A stretch of 64,000 bases of DNA, taken from Thermococcus sp. MV5 (lineage in GTDB: Archaea > Methanobacteriota_B > Thermococci > Thermococcales > Thermococcaceae). The notes beneath the pieces are model-generated. The model was not told where the DNA came from. It did no database searches and saw only the letters and a list, made by a program, of their open reading frames with translations. Numbering within the stretch: the first letter of the stretch is position 1; every line of letters starts with the position of its first letter. The DNA is taken from NCBI RefSeq assembly GCF_012027425.1, contig NZ_SNUE01000001.1, forward strand, positions 186,001 through 250,000, in the 5' to 3' direction. A program made the position numbers and the translations under genes. Positions 1 to 9,120 of the stretch are shown piece after piece.

Positions 1-21
1 GGGAGTAGAGCACCCTAGTGA

Positions 22-159
22 GTGACAGCGGTTTTTGCTAACTTGAAAAGATCACATTCTCGAGCTAACCTTAATAAACCTAGGACTTATCCAATATTAG
101 ACCAACTCAAGATATCTCGTACTGCTCCATGGGATAGGGATATGTTTCAGCTGAGGTGA
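22..159 (+). other. Short open frame upstream of first gene, doubtful
   Basis: A 45-codon frame opens with GTG directly after two in-frame stops (TAG, TGA) and ends in a TGA that overlaps the ribosome binding site of the next gene. The translation resembles no family I recognise. It could be the end of a decayed gene reaching in from before the window, or chance. No promoter is evident in the first 20 bases. Otherwise nothing is identified in bases 1-163. Confidence 0.15.
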
Positions 160-163
160 TTTC

Positions 164-625
164 ATGTTTGGCTTTTTAAGAAAAAAGAAGAAAAAATATG
201 GAATCCCAATATACGTAAGTGAACCCACCATTATTTATCATACTCAAACTGAACGGGCCGTTTTAAGGATTATAGAAGAAAGACTAAACTCCAATAATTT
301 TATACTTCCCTCTGAATATGGCTTAAAACCTACTCACCATATGATAAAAGATGCAGAGGCCTTTGTCGCTATTGGTATAGTTGGTAAATTTACTTCCTTA
401 GTTGTGAGAGAAATAAAAACTGCCCAGGAACTAAAGAAAAAGATATATACCCTAAACGTTGCTAGAAAGGGAAATGAAATTTATTATGACTTCTTTGAGG
501 GCATACCTGAAGATATGGAGTGGTTGAATGAAGAAGAGACTAACCAGCTTTATGAGGATTTTAGGGGAGAGGAGTTCTCTGGATTTATGAAAATATTTCT
601 GGGAGATAGAAGAAGACAGTGGTAG
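164..625 (+). CDS. Conserved hypothetical protein, 153 aa
   Basis: The ATG at 164 follows a GAGGTGA ribosome binding site. The protein opens with a lysine-rich stretch (residues 6-11), then a mixed alpha/beta sequence. Residues around 62-82 (DAEAFVAIGIVGKFTS) alternate hydrophobic strand and helix as in Rossmann-type or nucleoside-deoxyribosyltransferase-like folds, but I see no decisive catalytic motif. There is no signal peptide or membrane segment. It is followed after 45 bp by the phosphopantoate ligase gene on the same strand, and its own start is well formed. I do not recognise the family, so function is left open. Confidence 0.7.
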   Translation: MFGFLRKKKKKYGIPIYVSEPTIIYHTQTERAVLRIIEERLNSNNFILPSEYGLKPTHHMIKDAEAFVAIGIVGKFTSLVVREIKTAQELKKKIYTLNVARKGNEIYYDFFEGIPEDMEWLNEEETNQLYEDFRGEEFSGFMKIFLGDRRRQW

Positions 626-670
626 TTAACCTTATTATACACCCCCACCAATTTTTTCTGGGTGAAAAAC

Positions 671-1459
671 ATGGTAAAAATTCCCAAAAGCCATCCGAGA
701 TATTGGAGCCTTTACTACAGAGAAAAGATCATCGAAGGCATGGAGAAGGGCATGACAGCTAAAGCTGGCTTGATAGCCCATGGAAGGGGAGAGGCCTTCG
801 ACTATCTAATTGGAGAAAAGACCATAGAACCGGCTGAGAAAGCCATGAAAGCCGCAATTGCAAAACTCCTTCTAGCAGAATACCCAGTGGTCTCAGTAAA
901 CGGAAATGTTGCAGCTCTAGTCCCTAAAGAAACCATAGAACTGGCGAAGGCACTAGATGCAAAACTAGAAATAAATCTCTTTTACAGAACAGAAGACCGA
1001 ATTAAGGCAATTGCAGAAGAGTTGAAAAAGCATGACCCCAATGTAGAACTTCTTGGCATAAACCCCACCAAAAGGATTCCAAACCTAGAAAGTGAGCGGG
1101 GTAAAGTGGATGAAAATGGGATATGGAAAGCCGATGTTGTAGTTGTACCCCTGGAAGACGGGGACAGAACTGAGGCATTGGTTGCTATGGGCAAATTTAT
1201 CATAACAATCGACCTAAACCCCCTCTCAAGGAGTGCAAGAATGGCAGACATAACAATAGTCGACAATATTGTAAGAGCATATCCAAGGATGATCGAACTG
1301 GCTAAAGAAATGAAAAAACTCCCGAGGGAAGAGCTTGAGAAGATAGTGAAAGAATACAATAACGGTCAAATTTTAAACGAAGTACTTATACATATAAACT
1401 CCAGACTAGAAAAGCTGTCTAAGGAAGGAGTTTGGAAGAAAAAAGAACTCCCAACCTAG
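671..1459 (+). CDS. 4-phosphopantoate--beta-alanine ligase (phosphopantothenate synthetase)
   Basis: Makes 4'-phosphopantothenate from 4-phosphopantoate, beta-alanine and ATP. With pantoate kinase it replaces bacterial PanC/CoaA in archaeal CoA synthesis. The 262-residue protein matches the DUF137-type family end to end: N-terminal [17 protein letters not shown], a conserved NGN-A segment near residue 75, and the [19 protein letters not shown] block that forms part of the nucleotide site. A GTG lies in frame at 662, but GGGTG at 660-664 sits six bases before the ATG at 671, so 671 is preferred. The stop overlaps the convergent XRE gene by four bases. CoaBC, two steps later, is at 59-60 kb. 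Confidence 0.9.
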   Translation: MVKIPKSHPRYWSLYYREKIIEGMEKGMTAKAGLIAHGRGEAFDYLIGEKTIEPAEKAMKAAIAKLLLAEYPVVSVNGNVAALVPKETIELAKALDAKLEINLFYRTEDRIKAIAEELKKHDPNVELLGINPTKRIPNLESERGKVDENGIWKADVVVVPLEDGDRTEALVAMGKFIITIDLNPLSRSARMADITIVDNIVRAYPRMIELAKEMKKLPREELEKIVKEYNNGQILNEVLIHINSRLEKLSKEGVWKKKELPT

Positions 1460-2184
1460 CCCCTTTCACTCTTTTCGACAAGTGCCCTTAGATTTAGAAT
1501 AAGTTCATTTTCGTCTTTAACGTGTGAGACTACTAGTGGTACTCTTTCTCTTTCGGCTATTTTTACTGCAAGTTCATCGAGGTTTTTAACACCATACAAC
1601 ACAACTACAGCTGGTTTTAGTCCTTGTACCCTTATCGCTATCATTGGGCTTCTTCCAGTAGTAACTTTTGTGAATATTAATGCCCTCTCTGTAGTCCACC
1701 CATAAAGTTTCAGAAATTCGTCACTACTCATCTCAAGTATAGCTTGAATACTATCTATCACCGTGTAACCGTAAATCTTCCTACCAAGTAAATCTTCATT
1801 AGCGACAACTTCTCCTTTTACTGCCTTCAGTATGTCTTTTACCGTGACAGGAAAAGCAAACTCTCTTATATCAAGAATAGCATTAGTGGGTAGGTCACCA
1901 CCGATAGTCCGACTGAATGCTCTTATGACGTTTCCTCCACGTTTTTCATCTATCACTAGAAGAGCTTCAACAAACTTTCTAATAGTTGATGCTCCAGGAC
2001 TTTTTCTTCGTCCACCTTCATAATCGCTGATTACCGAAGAAGACACCCCTAAATGCTCTGCAAGTTCAGTTTGACTTATACCAAATATCTCTCTCCATTT
2101 CCTCATGGTTTTTCCAGGGTCAGAAGATAAAGTTATTTCCCCCGCAATTCTCTTGGCCAAAGCTTCCTTCTCTTTCTCCAACAT
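1456..2184 (-). CDS. XRE-family HTH transcriptional regulator with C-terminal ligand-like domain
   Basis: Predicted DNA-binding regulator of 242 residues. A classical HTH_3 lies at about residues 28-75 ([20 protein letters not shown] then [14 protein letters not shown]). The C-terminal 150 residues are a mixed alpha/beta domain with no motif I can name, a layout seen in archaeal XRE regulators that sense a small molecule. The ATG at 2184 lies about 27 bp below a TATA-like CTTATAAC on the minus strand, so the mRNA is leaderless or nearly so. A perfect 10-bp palindrome (2221-2230) sits just upstream of that TATA box and may be its own operator. The target genes are unknown. Confidence 0.8.
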   Translation of the reverse strand: MLEKEKEALAKRIAGEITLSSDPGKTMRKWREIFGISQTELAEHLGVSSSVISDYEGGRRKSPGASTIRKFVEALLVIDEKRGGNVIRAFSRTIGGDLPTNAILDIREFAFPVTVKDILKAVKGEVVANEDLLGRKIYGYTVIDSIQAILEMSSDEFLKLYGWTTERALIFTKVTTGRSPMIAIRVQGLKPAVVVLYGVKNLDELAVKIAERERVPLVVSHVKDENELILNLRALVEKSERG

Positions 2185-2220
2185 AGTTGATTCCTCACAT
2201 TAATTTGTTATAAGTTTTTC

Positions 2221-2230
2221 GGCAATTGCC
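2221..2230. promoter_or_regulatory. Candidate operator, GGCAATTGCC palindrome
   Basis: A perfect 10-bp palindrome lies five bases upstream of the BRE/TATA region (about 2204-2219, minus strand) of the XRE regulator. Position and symmetry fit autoregulation. No binding data are implied. Confidence 0.35.
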
Positions 2231-2240
2231 TATAGAAGGG

Positions 2241-2290
2241 GGTAATAACCCGCCCGAGTTCATCGACTCCGCCTTCGGCGGTACTCCCCG
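2241..2290. other. GC-rich structured island (RNA element or IS remnant)
   Basis: A strongly GC-rich stretch in AT-rich DNA. On the + strand an outer stem GCCCG/CGGGC encloses a GAGT...ACTC hairpin and a CCGCC-TTC-GGCGG hairpin, giving a three-way junction. It lies beyond the 3' end of the aminotransferase gene and upstream of the XRE promoter, so it is not in that gene's leader. It may be a 3'-UTR structure or an independent RNA, as GC-rich islands often are in AT-rich hyperthermophiles, or the relic of an IS200/IS605 end. Read on the minus strand it could also encode the tail of a TnpB-like protein, but that is speculative. Confidence 0.4.
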
Positions 2291-2327
2291 GGCAATAAAG
2301 ATTGGAAGTTTTCCTTAATAACCTTTG

Positions 2328-3581
2328 CTATCCCTTCATTTCTTCTTTTATGGCCTCAGCAAGACGTTTAACACCTTCCCTAATCTTCTCCTCAGGAACA
2401 TAGGTAAAGTTAAGTCTCATGGTATTTTTCACATCCCTGTAAGCAAAGAATGCCTCTCCCGGGACATATGCAACGCCCTTGCTAACAGCCTTTTCAAACA
2501 TTTCTTTTGTGTCTATTCCTTCTGGGAGTGTTACCCAAACGAACATTCCTCCCTCGGGTACTGTCCATTTGACTCCCTCAGGCATGAACTCTTCTAAAGC
2601 TTTTAACATGGCGTCCCTTCTGGGTTTGTAGAAATTAATTATCCTTGGTATGTGAGCGTCTAAATGTCCGCCCTCAACGTATTTCCAAGCTATTACTTGG
2701 CTAAAGGTGTTGGTACATAAATCAACACTTTGTTTTGCTATCTCAAGCTTCCTTATGAAGTGAGGTTCCCCGGCTATCCAACCAATCCTGAACCCAGGAG
2801 CAAGAATCTTTGAGAAGGTTCCCAAATAAAGTACCCTTCCTTCCTCGTCCCATGACTTGATTGGTTTTACCGGTTCTCCGGAATAACGTAGTTCGCCATA
2901 GGGATTGTCCTCCACTATTATAAAGTCATGTTGAGATGCCAATTCAAGAAGTCTCTTCCTCCTCTTCTCATTCATAGTGACTCCTGCAGGATTCTGGAAT
3001 GTTGGAATAGTGTAAACTATCTTTACCTTCTTACCCTCTTTCTCTAACTCCTGAAGCTTCTCCTCAAGAAGATCAATTCTCATACCTTCGTCATCTAACG
3101 GGATCTGAATCAACTCGGGATCATAATACTTGAAGGCCTGGAGGGTTGCCAAATAAGTTGGCCCTTCAACGACGACAATATCTCCCGGATTTATGAAGAC
3201 CCTACCAATCAAGTCGAGCGCTTGCTGGGAACCACTGGTGATCATTATGTCTACCTTTGAAATAGGGATCTCATACCTCTGCCTCATCCACTCGGCTATG
3301 GCTAGTCTAAGTGGTGTGAATCCCTTAGTGGTCCCGTATTGGAGTGCTTGAGCAGCGTGGTTCTTAAGGACTTCTTTTGTAATTTCCTCAATTATCTCCA
3401 CAGGAAATGTTTCGGGTGCTGGAAGACCTCCTGCAAGTGAAATTACATCTGAGCTCTCTACAAGTTTCAGAAGCTCTCTAATCTCCGAAGCCTTCATTCC
3501 AAGTGCTTTTTCTGAGAAATATTCCTCATAATTCAAAGGTGGAGCCTCCAATTTTTCCTTGAGTCTCTTTTCAAGTTCCAT
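2328..3581 (-). CDS. PLP-dependent aminotransferase, aromatic/2-aminoadipate (KAT II-like) type
   Basis: Fold-type I aminotransferase of 417 residues that moves amino groups between amino acids and 2-oxoglutarate. Likely substrates are aromatic amino acids, kynurenine or 2-aminoadipate. Visible features are the N-terminal ISLAGGLPAPETFP motif of this subclass, SGSQQALDLIGRV for the PLP phosphate, the NPAG segment, VEDNPYGELRY with the PLP-binding Asp and Tyr, and the Schiff-base lysine in GTFSKILAPGFRIGW. The ATG follows GGAGGACG. Transcribed away from ribose-1,5-bisphosphate isomerase; the intergenic region holds a long inverted repeat made of two outward TATA boxes. Exact substrate preference cannot be read from sequence. 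Confidence 0.88.
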   Translation of the reverse strand: MELEKRLKEKLEAPPLNYEEYFSEKALGMKASEIRELLKLVESSDVISLAGGLPAPETFPVEIIEEITKEVLKNHAAQALQYGTTKGFTPLRLAIAEWMRQRYEIPISKVDIMITSGSQQALDLIGRVFINPGDIVVVEGPTYLATLQAFKYYDPELIQIPLDDEGMRIDLLEEKLQELEKEGKKVKIVYTIPTFQNPAGVTMNEKRRKRLLELASQHDFIIVEDNPYGELRYSGEPVKPIKSWDEEGRVLYLGTFSKILAPGFRIGWIAGEPHFIRKLEIAKQSVDLCTNTFSQVIAWKYVEGGHLDAHIPRIINFYKPRRDAMLKALEEFMPEGVKWTVPEGGMFVWVTLPEGIDTKEMFEKAVSKGVAYVPGEAFFAYRDVKNTMRLNFTYVPEEKIREGVKRLAEAIKEEMKG

Positions 3582-3665
3582 CTTACTCGTCCTCCAAACT
3601 TTTTGATTTAATGTACTAAAATGAACACATGGCCTATCCTATGCATTGGTAGTTTTGTGACAATT

Positions 3666-3709
3666 AAATATAAAGCTTTCGGCGTTGGTCGGAAATGCCC
3701 TTTATATTT
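3666..3709. promoter_or_regulatory. Inverted repeat of two facing TATA-like boxes
   Basis: AAATATAAAG (3666-3675) and CTTTATATTT (3700-3709) are exact inverted repeats, and the pairing continues inward imperfectly (GCTTTC against GAAATGC). The minus-strand box could serve the aminotransferase. On the + strand a better box for the isomerase is GGTATATAAACC near 3797. This may be a bidirectional promoter or regulator site. Confidence 0.35.
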
Positions 3710-3826
3710 GTAAAGGACAATTATAATATTGTTTTATGTACACCAAAGAACATATAAAAACGTTAGTGCACATGAAATAAGAAGGAGAGTAGTGAGGTAT
3801 ATAAACCACCCCTACTAAATAAATAG

Positions 3827-5424
<1,598 letters not shown>

Positions 5425-5533
5425 CGTTTATTCACCCCCCTTAAATCAAGGTTGATGAATATGGAGGAAAGTAAATTGATTAATCCACTAACGCTCCTTT
5501 ATTAGCTCTTTTTGGAAGTATTTTGGCGAAAAG

Positions 5534-5543
5534 TTTATAAATA
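5534..5543 (+). promoter_or_regulatory. TATA box of tRNA-His
   Basis: TTTATAAATA preceded by a purine-rich BRE (GCGAAAAG). It lies about 26-35 bp before the mature 5' end of the tRNA, the normal archaeal spacing. Confidence 0.75.
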
Positions 5544-5568
5544 TATCCCAGATAGCTAAAGTGGACAT

Positions 5569-5646
5569 GGCCGGGGTGGTGTAGCCTGGTTAGCACAGGG
5601 GACTGTGGATCCCCTAGCCCGGGTTCAAATCCCGGCCCCGGCCCCA
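5569..5646 (+). tRNA. tRNA-His (GTG)
   Basis: Cloverleaf with acceptor GCCGGGG/CCCCGGC plus the extra encoded G at position -1 facing C73, which is diagnostic of tRNA-His. The D arm is followed by the anticodon stem GGGGA/TCCCC with a CTGTGGA-type loop giving anticodon GTG. The T arm is CCGGG-TTCAAAT-CCCGG. CCA is encoded at 5644-5646. The high GC content is typical of hyperthermophile tRNAs. No intron is seen. Confidence 0.96.
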
Positions 5647-5718
5647 GAATCACTGTTCTCTAAAAATAAAACGCTTCTAAAACCAACTCCAACAAATTAC
5701 ATGGTAGATCTAAGAGTT

Positions 5719-6654
5719 TTAATCTTTAATCATCTCAAGAAGCGTTCCAAAGAGCTTCACCGTTGTTACTATATCCAGTGCATTGTGCTTTATTATTGGG
5801 ATTACTAGGGCAACATCTCCAGTATTCAGGTAATAACGGTAAAAATCAGGGATCAAAGCACTTGGAACGTCTTCTCCTCTTTTAAATCCAAGTAAATATC
5901 TTTCAAGGGTCTGGAGCTTATAATTAGGAACTCCTCTAATCAGACTTCTAGAAAAGAGGAAGACATCATAGTTTGGAATTTCAAGGCTCTCTTCAATTCC
6001 ATAATACCTCAATCTCTCCTGAATAAATGGAACATCAAAACGTCTTCCATTAAAAGTCAGTAAAGCTTCCTTATCCTTAAAAAGCTCAAGGAACTTCAAA
6101 ATTATTGCCCGCTCCTCCTCCAAATTTCTTGCAAAATACTGTCTTATAATGAGTTCACCTTGCCTAAACTCCCCCGTCCCTATGAGAATTATTGGAGCAT
6201 TAAAAAGACCCAGAGTCTCTATATCAAGCACCAAAAACTTTTCTAAATTATGAAGAGCAGCGCACTGGAGAATGAGAGGGTGCGACTTCCTAAATCTCCT
6301 CCCCATGTGTTCTAAGATTTCATAAATTCTGTGCTCCTCTAAGCACTTTAGGATCTTTGAGGCGTCCTCCCTAAACCTGGGATGATTTATAAGATCTCTC
6401 AAAGTAGAATATCCCCTTTCCTTAAGCTTCTTCTCTCTGTTCGGCCCAATTCCAGGGATTAAAGATAGACAAGATAAAAGATTCCATTTTGCTCTTTCAC
6501 TCTCTGGGAACCTTATTTTGATTCTCTCTTTCTTTTCTATTAAATAGCAGTTCCCAACTTCTTCTCCCGAGAATACTTCATCTAGGCTTTTACCCCCATA
6601 TCTCTCTAAGAATCTCTTTTTAAGGCTCTCTGCTAAATAGTGCTCCCATTCCAT
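5719..6654 (-). CDS. RNase H-like (YprB-type) 3'-5' exonuclease domain protein
   Basis: Predicted DEDD-type nuclease of 311 residues. A helix-hairpin-helix-like stretch lies near residues 65-85 (SLIPGIGPNREKKLKERGY). The RNase H-fold domain starts near residue 140 with VLDIETLGL (motif I Asp and Glu), followed by LTFNGRRFDVPFIQERL (motif II) and a C-terminal HNALDIVTT (motif III His and Asp). An upstream GTG at 6699 would add a hydrophobic 15-residue tail, but a TATA-like TTTTTAATAC sits there, so ATG 6654 is preferred, probably leaderless. The HhH plus nuclease layout suggests DNA repair or processing; the substrate is unknown. Confidence 0.8.
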   Translation of the reverse strand: MEWEHYLAESLKKRFLERYGGKSLDEVFSGEEVGNCYLIEKKERIKIRFPESERAKWNLLSCLSLIPGIGPNREKKLKERGYSTLRDLINHPRFREDASKILKCLEEHRIYEILEHMGRRFRKSHPLILQCAALHNLEKFLVLDIETLGLFNAPIILIGTGEFRQGELIIRQYFARNLEEERAIILKFLELFKDKEALLTFNGRRFDVPFIQERLRYYGIEESLEIPNYDVFLFSRSLIRGVPNYKLQTLERYLLGFKRGEDVPSALIPDFYRYYLNTGDVALVIPIIKHNALDIVTTVKLFGTLLEMIKD

Positions 6655-6798
6655 CAATGCAGTTCCCAAGAGAATAAAGGAGAAGAGTATTAAAAACACT
6701 TTGCTTTGTTGGATGAATTCAACATGCCTCTAGGAAGAGAAAACTATAATTACTACTAACTCCAATTCCAATTAGTAGCTTTCCTTGTGGTGTTTAAT

Positions 6799-7788
6799 AT
6801 GAATGAAACTTCCAAAATCACTGTATTTGCATACTCAAAAGATCAATTTGAAGAAAAAAGACTCAAAAGGGTCGAAGAGGCCTTAAACTATAAAGAGTAT
6901 AGTGTAGTATGGATAAACATTGATGGTATCGAACATTTAGAAGAGCTAAAGAGGATTTTTGGATTCCATGACGTGGCAATTAAAGCCATACTCAGAGCAA
7001 AAAGCCGTGCAAGAGTTGCAATTCTAAAAGACCATCTTTTTATCTTACTCCACCAAGTCTACGAATTAAAAGGTGGGCTGAAAAAAGAAAGAACTGCAAT
7101 TTTTCTCAAAGACAATTTTGTAATTACTCTGCAAGAACGCTCTGGAGATGTGTTTAACCCAATAAGAGAAAGTATACGACACGGCGAAGGCATTTTTAGA
7201 GAGCGTGGTGCAGACTACCTAACCTTTGCCCTTCTCGATGCAATAGTCGAAAACTATGTGCCTATATTAGAAAACATCAGCACCCAAATGGAAGTAGTAG
7301 AGAACAAAGTGTTAAAAAACGGAGATAAAGATGCTCTTCGCAAGATACACGGAATCCGAAGGCGGATTTTATTTGCAAGACGCACTATATTTCCCCTTCT
7401 AGAGGTTTTTAGAAGACTACGACTCGAGGGGAAAGAGTTCTTCACTGAGGAAACCCAAGGCTACTTAGAAGAACTTTACAACCATGTTATGGAAGTCCTT
7501 GATATTATTGAGAACCAACGAGAAATGGCCAGCGGCTTGGTGGAAATATATTACTCTACCCTCTCCATGAAAACAAATGACATTATAAGAATACTAACGG
7601 TTGTTTCCACGATTTTCATTCCCTTAACATTCATAACAGGTATATATGGAATGAACTTCAATTCAAGAATCTCTCCATACAATATGCCTGAGCTCAACTG
7701 GTACTATGGCTACCCAATTACCCTTTTAATGATGCTTGCAATAGCCCTTGGGATGTTATACTACTTCAAAAGAAAAGAATGGCTATAA
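6799..7788 (+). CDS. corA: CorA-family magnesium/divalent cation transporter
   Basis: Pentameric Mg2+ channel of the cytoplasmic membrane. The 329-residue protein has the usual layout: a soluble alpha/beta N-terminal domain (about 1-235), a long stalk helix, and two C-terminal membrane segments (about 265-290 and 300-322). The first ends in YGMNF, the selectivity-filter signature. The C-terminus is basic (FKRKEWL). An in-frame GTG at 6787 is less likely because GGTG at 6789-6792 is well spaced for ATG 6799. The end overlaps the convergent aspartate racemase gene by six bases. Confidence 0.93.
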   Translation: MNETSKITVFAYSKDQFEEKRLKRVEEALNYKEYSVVWINIDGIEHLEELKRIFGFHDVAIKAILRAKSRARVAILKDHLFILLHQVYELKGGLKKERTAIFLKDNFVITLQERSGDVFNPIRESIRHGEGIFRERGADYLTFALLDAIVENYVPILENISTQMEVVENKVLKNGDKDALRKIHGIRRRILFARRTIFPLLEVFRRLRLEGKEFFTEETQGYLEELYNHVMEVLDIIENQREMASGLVEIYYSTLSMKTNDIIRILTVVSTIFIPLTFITGIYGMNFNSRISPYNMPELNWYYGYPITLLMMLAIALGMLYYFKRKEWL

Positions 7789-8469
7789 GTCTAAAGCAAG
7801 TTTCACAGCTTTTTCAGCTATAACATCCATGGGGTCTATAAGAGGAATTTCAAAATCCTCTTGCCTTAAAGCTACACTTACTTCAGTACAACCAGCTATT
7901 AGACCATCACTCCTCTTCTCAAGTTTTTTAGCTACTTTGAGCATCTCTCTCCTTCCCCATTCAATGTTTCCAGCTTTTATACCATCATAAATAGCATCCA
8001 TTAGGGATTTTTGGTCTTTTTCATTAGGTACCGCGATTTTAATACCTCTACTTAAAAGAGCCTGATGATAGACCATTCCCTTTATAGTCCCATCAGTTGC
8101 CAAGATGCCGACCTTTTTGAGTCCTAGATTTTTTATATATTCGGCTGTTTCCTCTATCATGTTTATGAAAGGAATATTAACAGCCTTTTGAATTTCTTCA
8201 GCAAAATAATGGGCCGTATTGCAAGGCATTATAATAAAATCTGCTCCCCAGGCTTCAAGTTTTTTAGCACTCTCTATAAGCTCTGGAAGAGGATTCTCTC
8301 CTTTACCCAAGATATAAGCAGTCCTATCAGGAATTTTTGAATTATTATAAATTATTATCCTTGGGTGGTCTTGATCTTTTTTTGCAGGAGTTTTCAGAAC
8401 TATCCGTCTAAAGAGCTCAACTGTTGCAAGGGGGCCCATACCTCCCAATATACCAATAACTCTTTCCAT
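7783..8469 (-). CDS. Aspartate/glutamate racemase family protein
   Basis: Cofactor-independent racemase of 228 residues that interconverts L- and D-amino acids, most likely aspartate. Both catalytic cysteines are present: MPCNTAHYF near residue 80 and IAGCTEVSVAL near residue 193. The N-terminus IGILGGMGPLATVELF is classic. An ATG at 8508 lies inside the upstream gene; ATG 8469 follows that gene's TGA by three bases and uses its GTGAAGTGA as ribosome binding site. It follows the cobalamin adenosyltransferase in a likely two-gene unit. A decayed paralogue lies at 57815-58080. Confidence 0.9.
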   Translation of the reverse strand: MERVIGILGGMGPLATVELFRRIVLKTPAKKDQDHPRIIIYNNSKIPDRTAYILGKGENPLPELIESAKKLEAWGADFIIMPCNTAHYFAEEIQKAVNIPFINMIEETAEYIKNLGLKKVGILATDGTIKGMVYHQALLSRGIKIAVPNEKDQKSLMDAIYDGIKAGNIEWGRREMLKVAKKLEKRSDGLIAGCTEVSVALRQEDFEIPLIDPMDVIAEKAVKLALDL

Positions 8470-8474
8470 ACTTT

Positions 8475-8990
8475 TCACTTCACATATTTTATTTTTCCTT
8501 CTTTCCACTCCACGTACCTGGCCATTATAAATAGCAAGTCACTCAACCGATTTAAGTATTTCATCACAGTGTGCCCTACTCCATATTCTAACACAAGCTT
8601 TGCCACCTTTCTCTCTGCCCTTCTTGAGATTGTTCTGCAGATATCGAGCTTTGCACTTCCAATTGTGCTACCCGGTATTACAAACCCCTTGAGCTCGACT
8701 TCATTTTCGAATTTCTTAATAAGTTCTTCCAAACGAGCAATGTCTTTTTCTCCAATTTTTTTATATTTCCCTTTACTTCCAATATCTGCCATGAGCGAAT
8801 AAAGTTCAATCTGAAGTTCTTCTAAGAGCTTTTTAAGATCTTCATCCACATAATGCTTTGCCTCTCCCAAGAATGAACTTAGCTCATCTATACTCCCGTT
8901 AGCCTCAATTATAGGTGAGAACTTAGCTACGTTTTCCCCAGTGAAGATCCCCGTTATTCCATCATCCCCTGCTTTCGTCGTAATCGGCAT
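8475..8990 (-). CDS. Cob(I)alamin adenosyltransferase, PduO type
   Basis: Transfers the adenosyl group of ATP to cob(I)alamin, making adenosylcobalamin, for example for methylmalonyl-CoA mutase or B12-dependent ribonucleotide reductase. The 171-residue protein has the N-terminal TTKAGDDGITGIFTGE ATP loop, the GSIDELSSFLGEA helix, and the ICRTISRRAER and YLNRLSDLLFIMAR signatures of the trimeric PduO/MMAB family. The ATG follows GGTGATATT. Upstream of, and probably co-transcribed with, the aspartate racemase; no metabolic link between the two is obvious. Confidence 0.92.
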   Translation of the reverse strand: MPITTKAGDDGITGIFTGENVAKFSPIIEANGSIDELSSFLGEAKHYVDEDLKKLLEELQIELYSLMADIGSKGKYKKIGEKDIARLEELIKKFENEVELKGFVIPGSTIGSAKLDICRTISRRAERKVAKLVLEYGVGHTVMKYLNRLSDLLFIMARYVEWKEGKIKYVK

Positions 8991-9120
8991 AATATCACCA
9001 CTTCATGCTTCACCATTAATCCTTATCAGTTTTTCTCATTCCGATTCAACCTCTATCGAAACGAAACGATTTTATACTTCAGGGAAGTACTAATATATGC
9101 AGTAATCAGGGGTGATGTGC

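Noticed and set aside
2241-2290. GC-rich island as a riboswitch for the XRE gene
   Set aside because: The XRE TATA box lies between the island and the gene, so the island is not in that mRNA leader.
6652-6699. Membrane-anchor N-terminus for the RNase H-like protein (start at GTG 6699)
   Set aside because: The segment overlaps a TATA-like box and lacks a ribosome binding site; ATG 6654 is more plausible.
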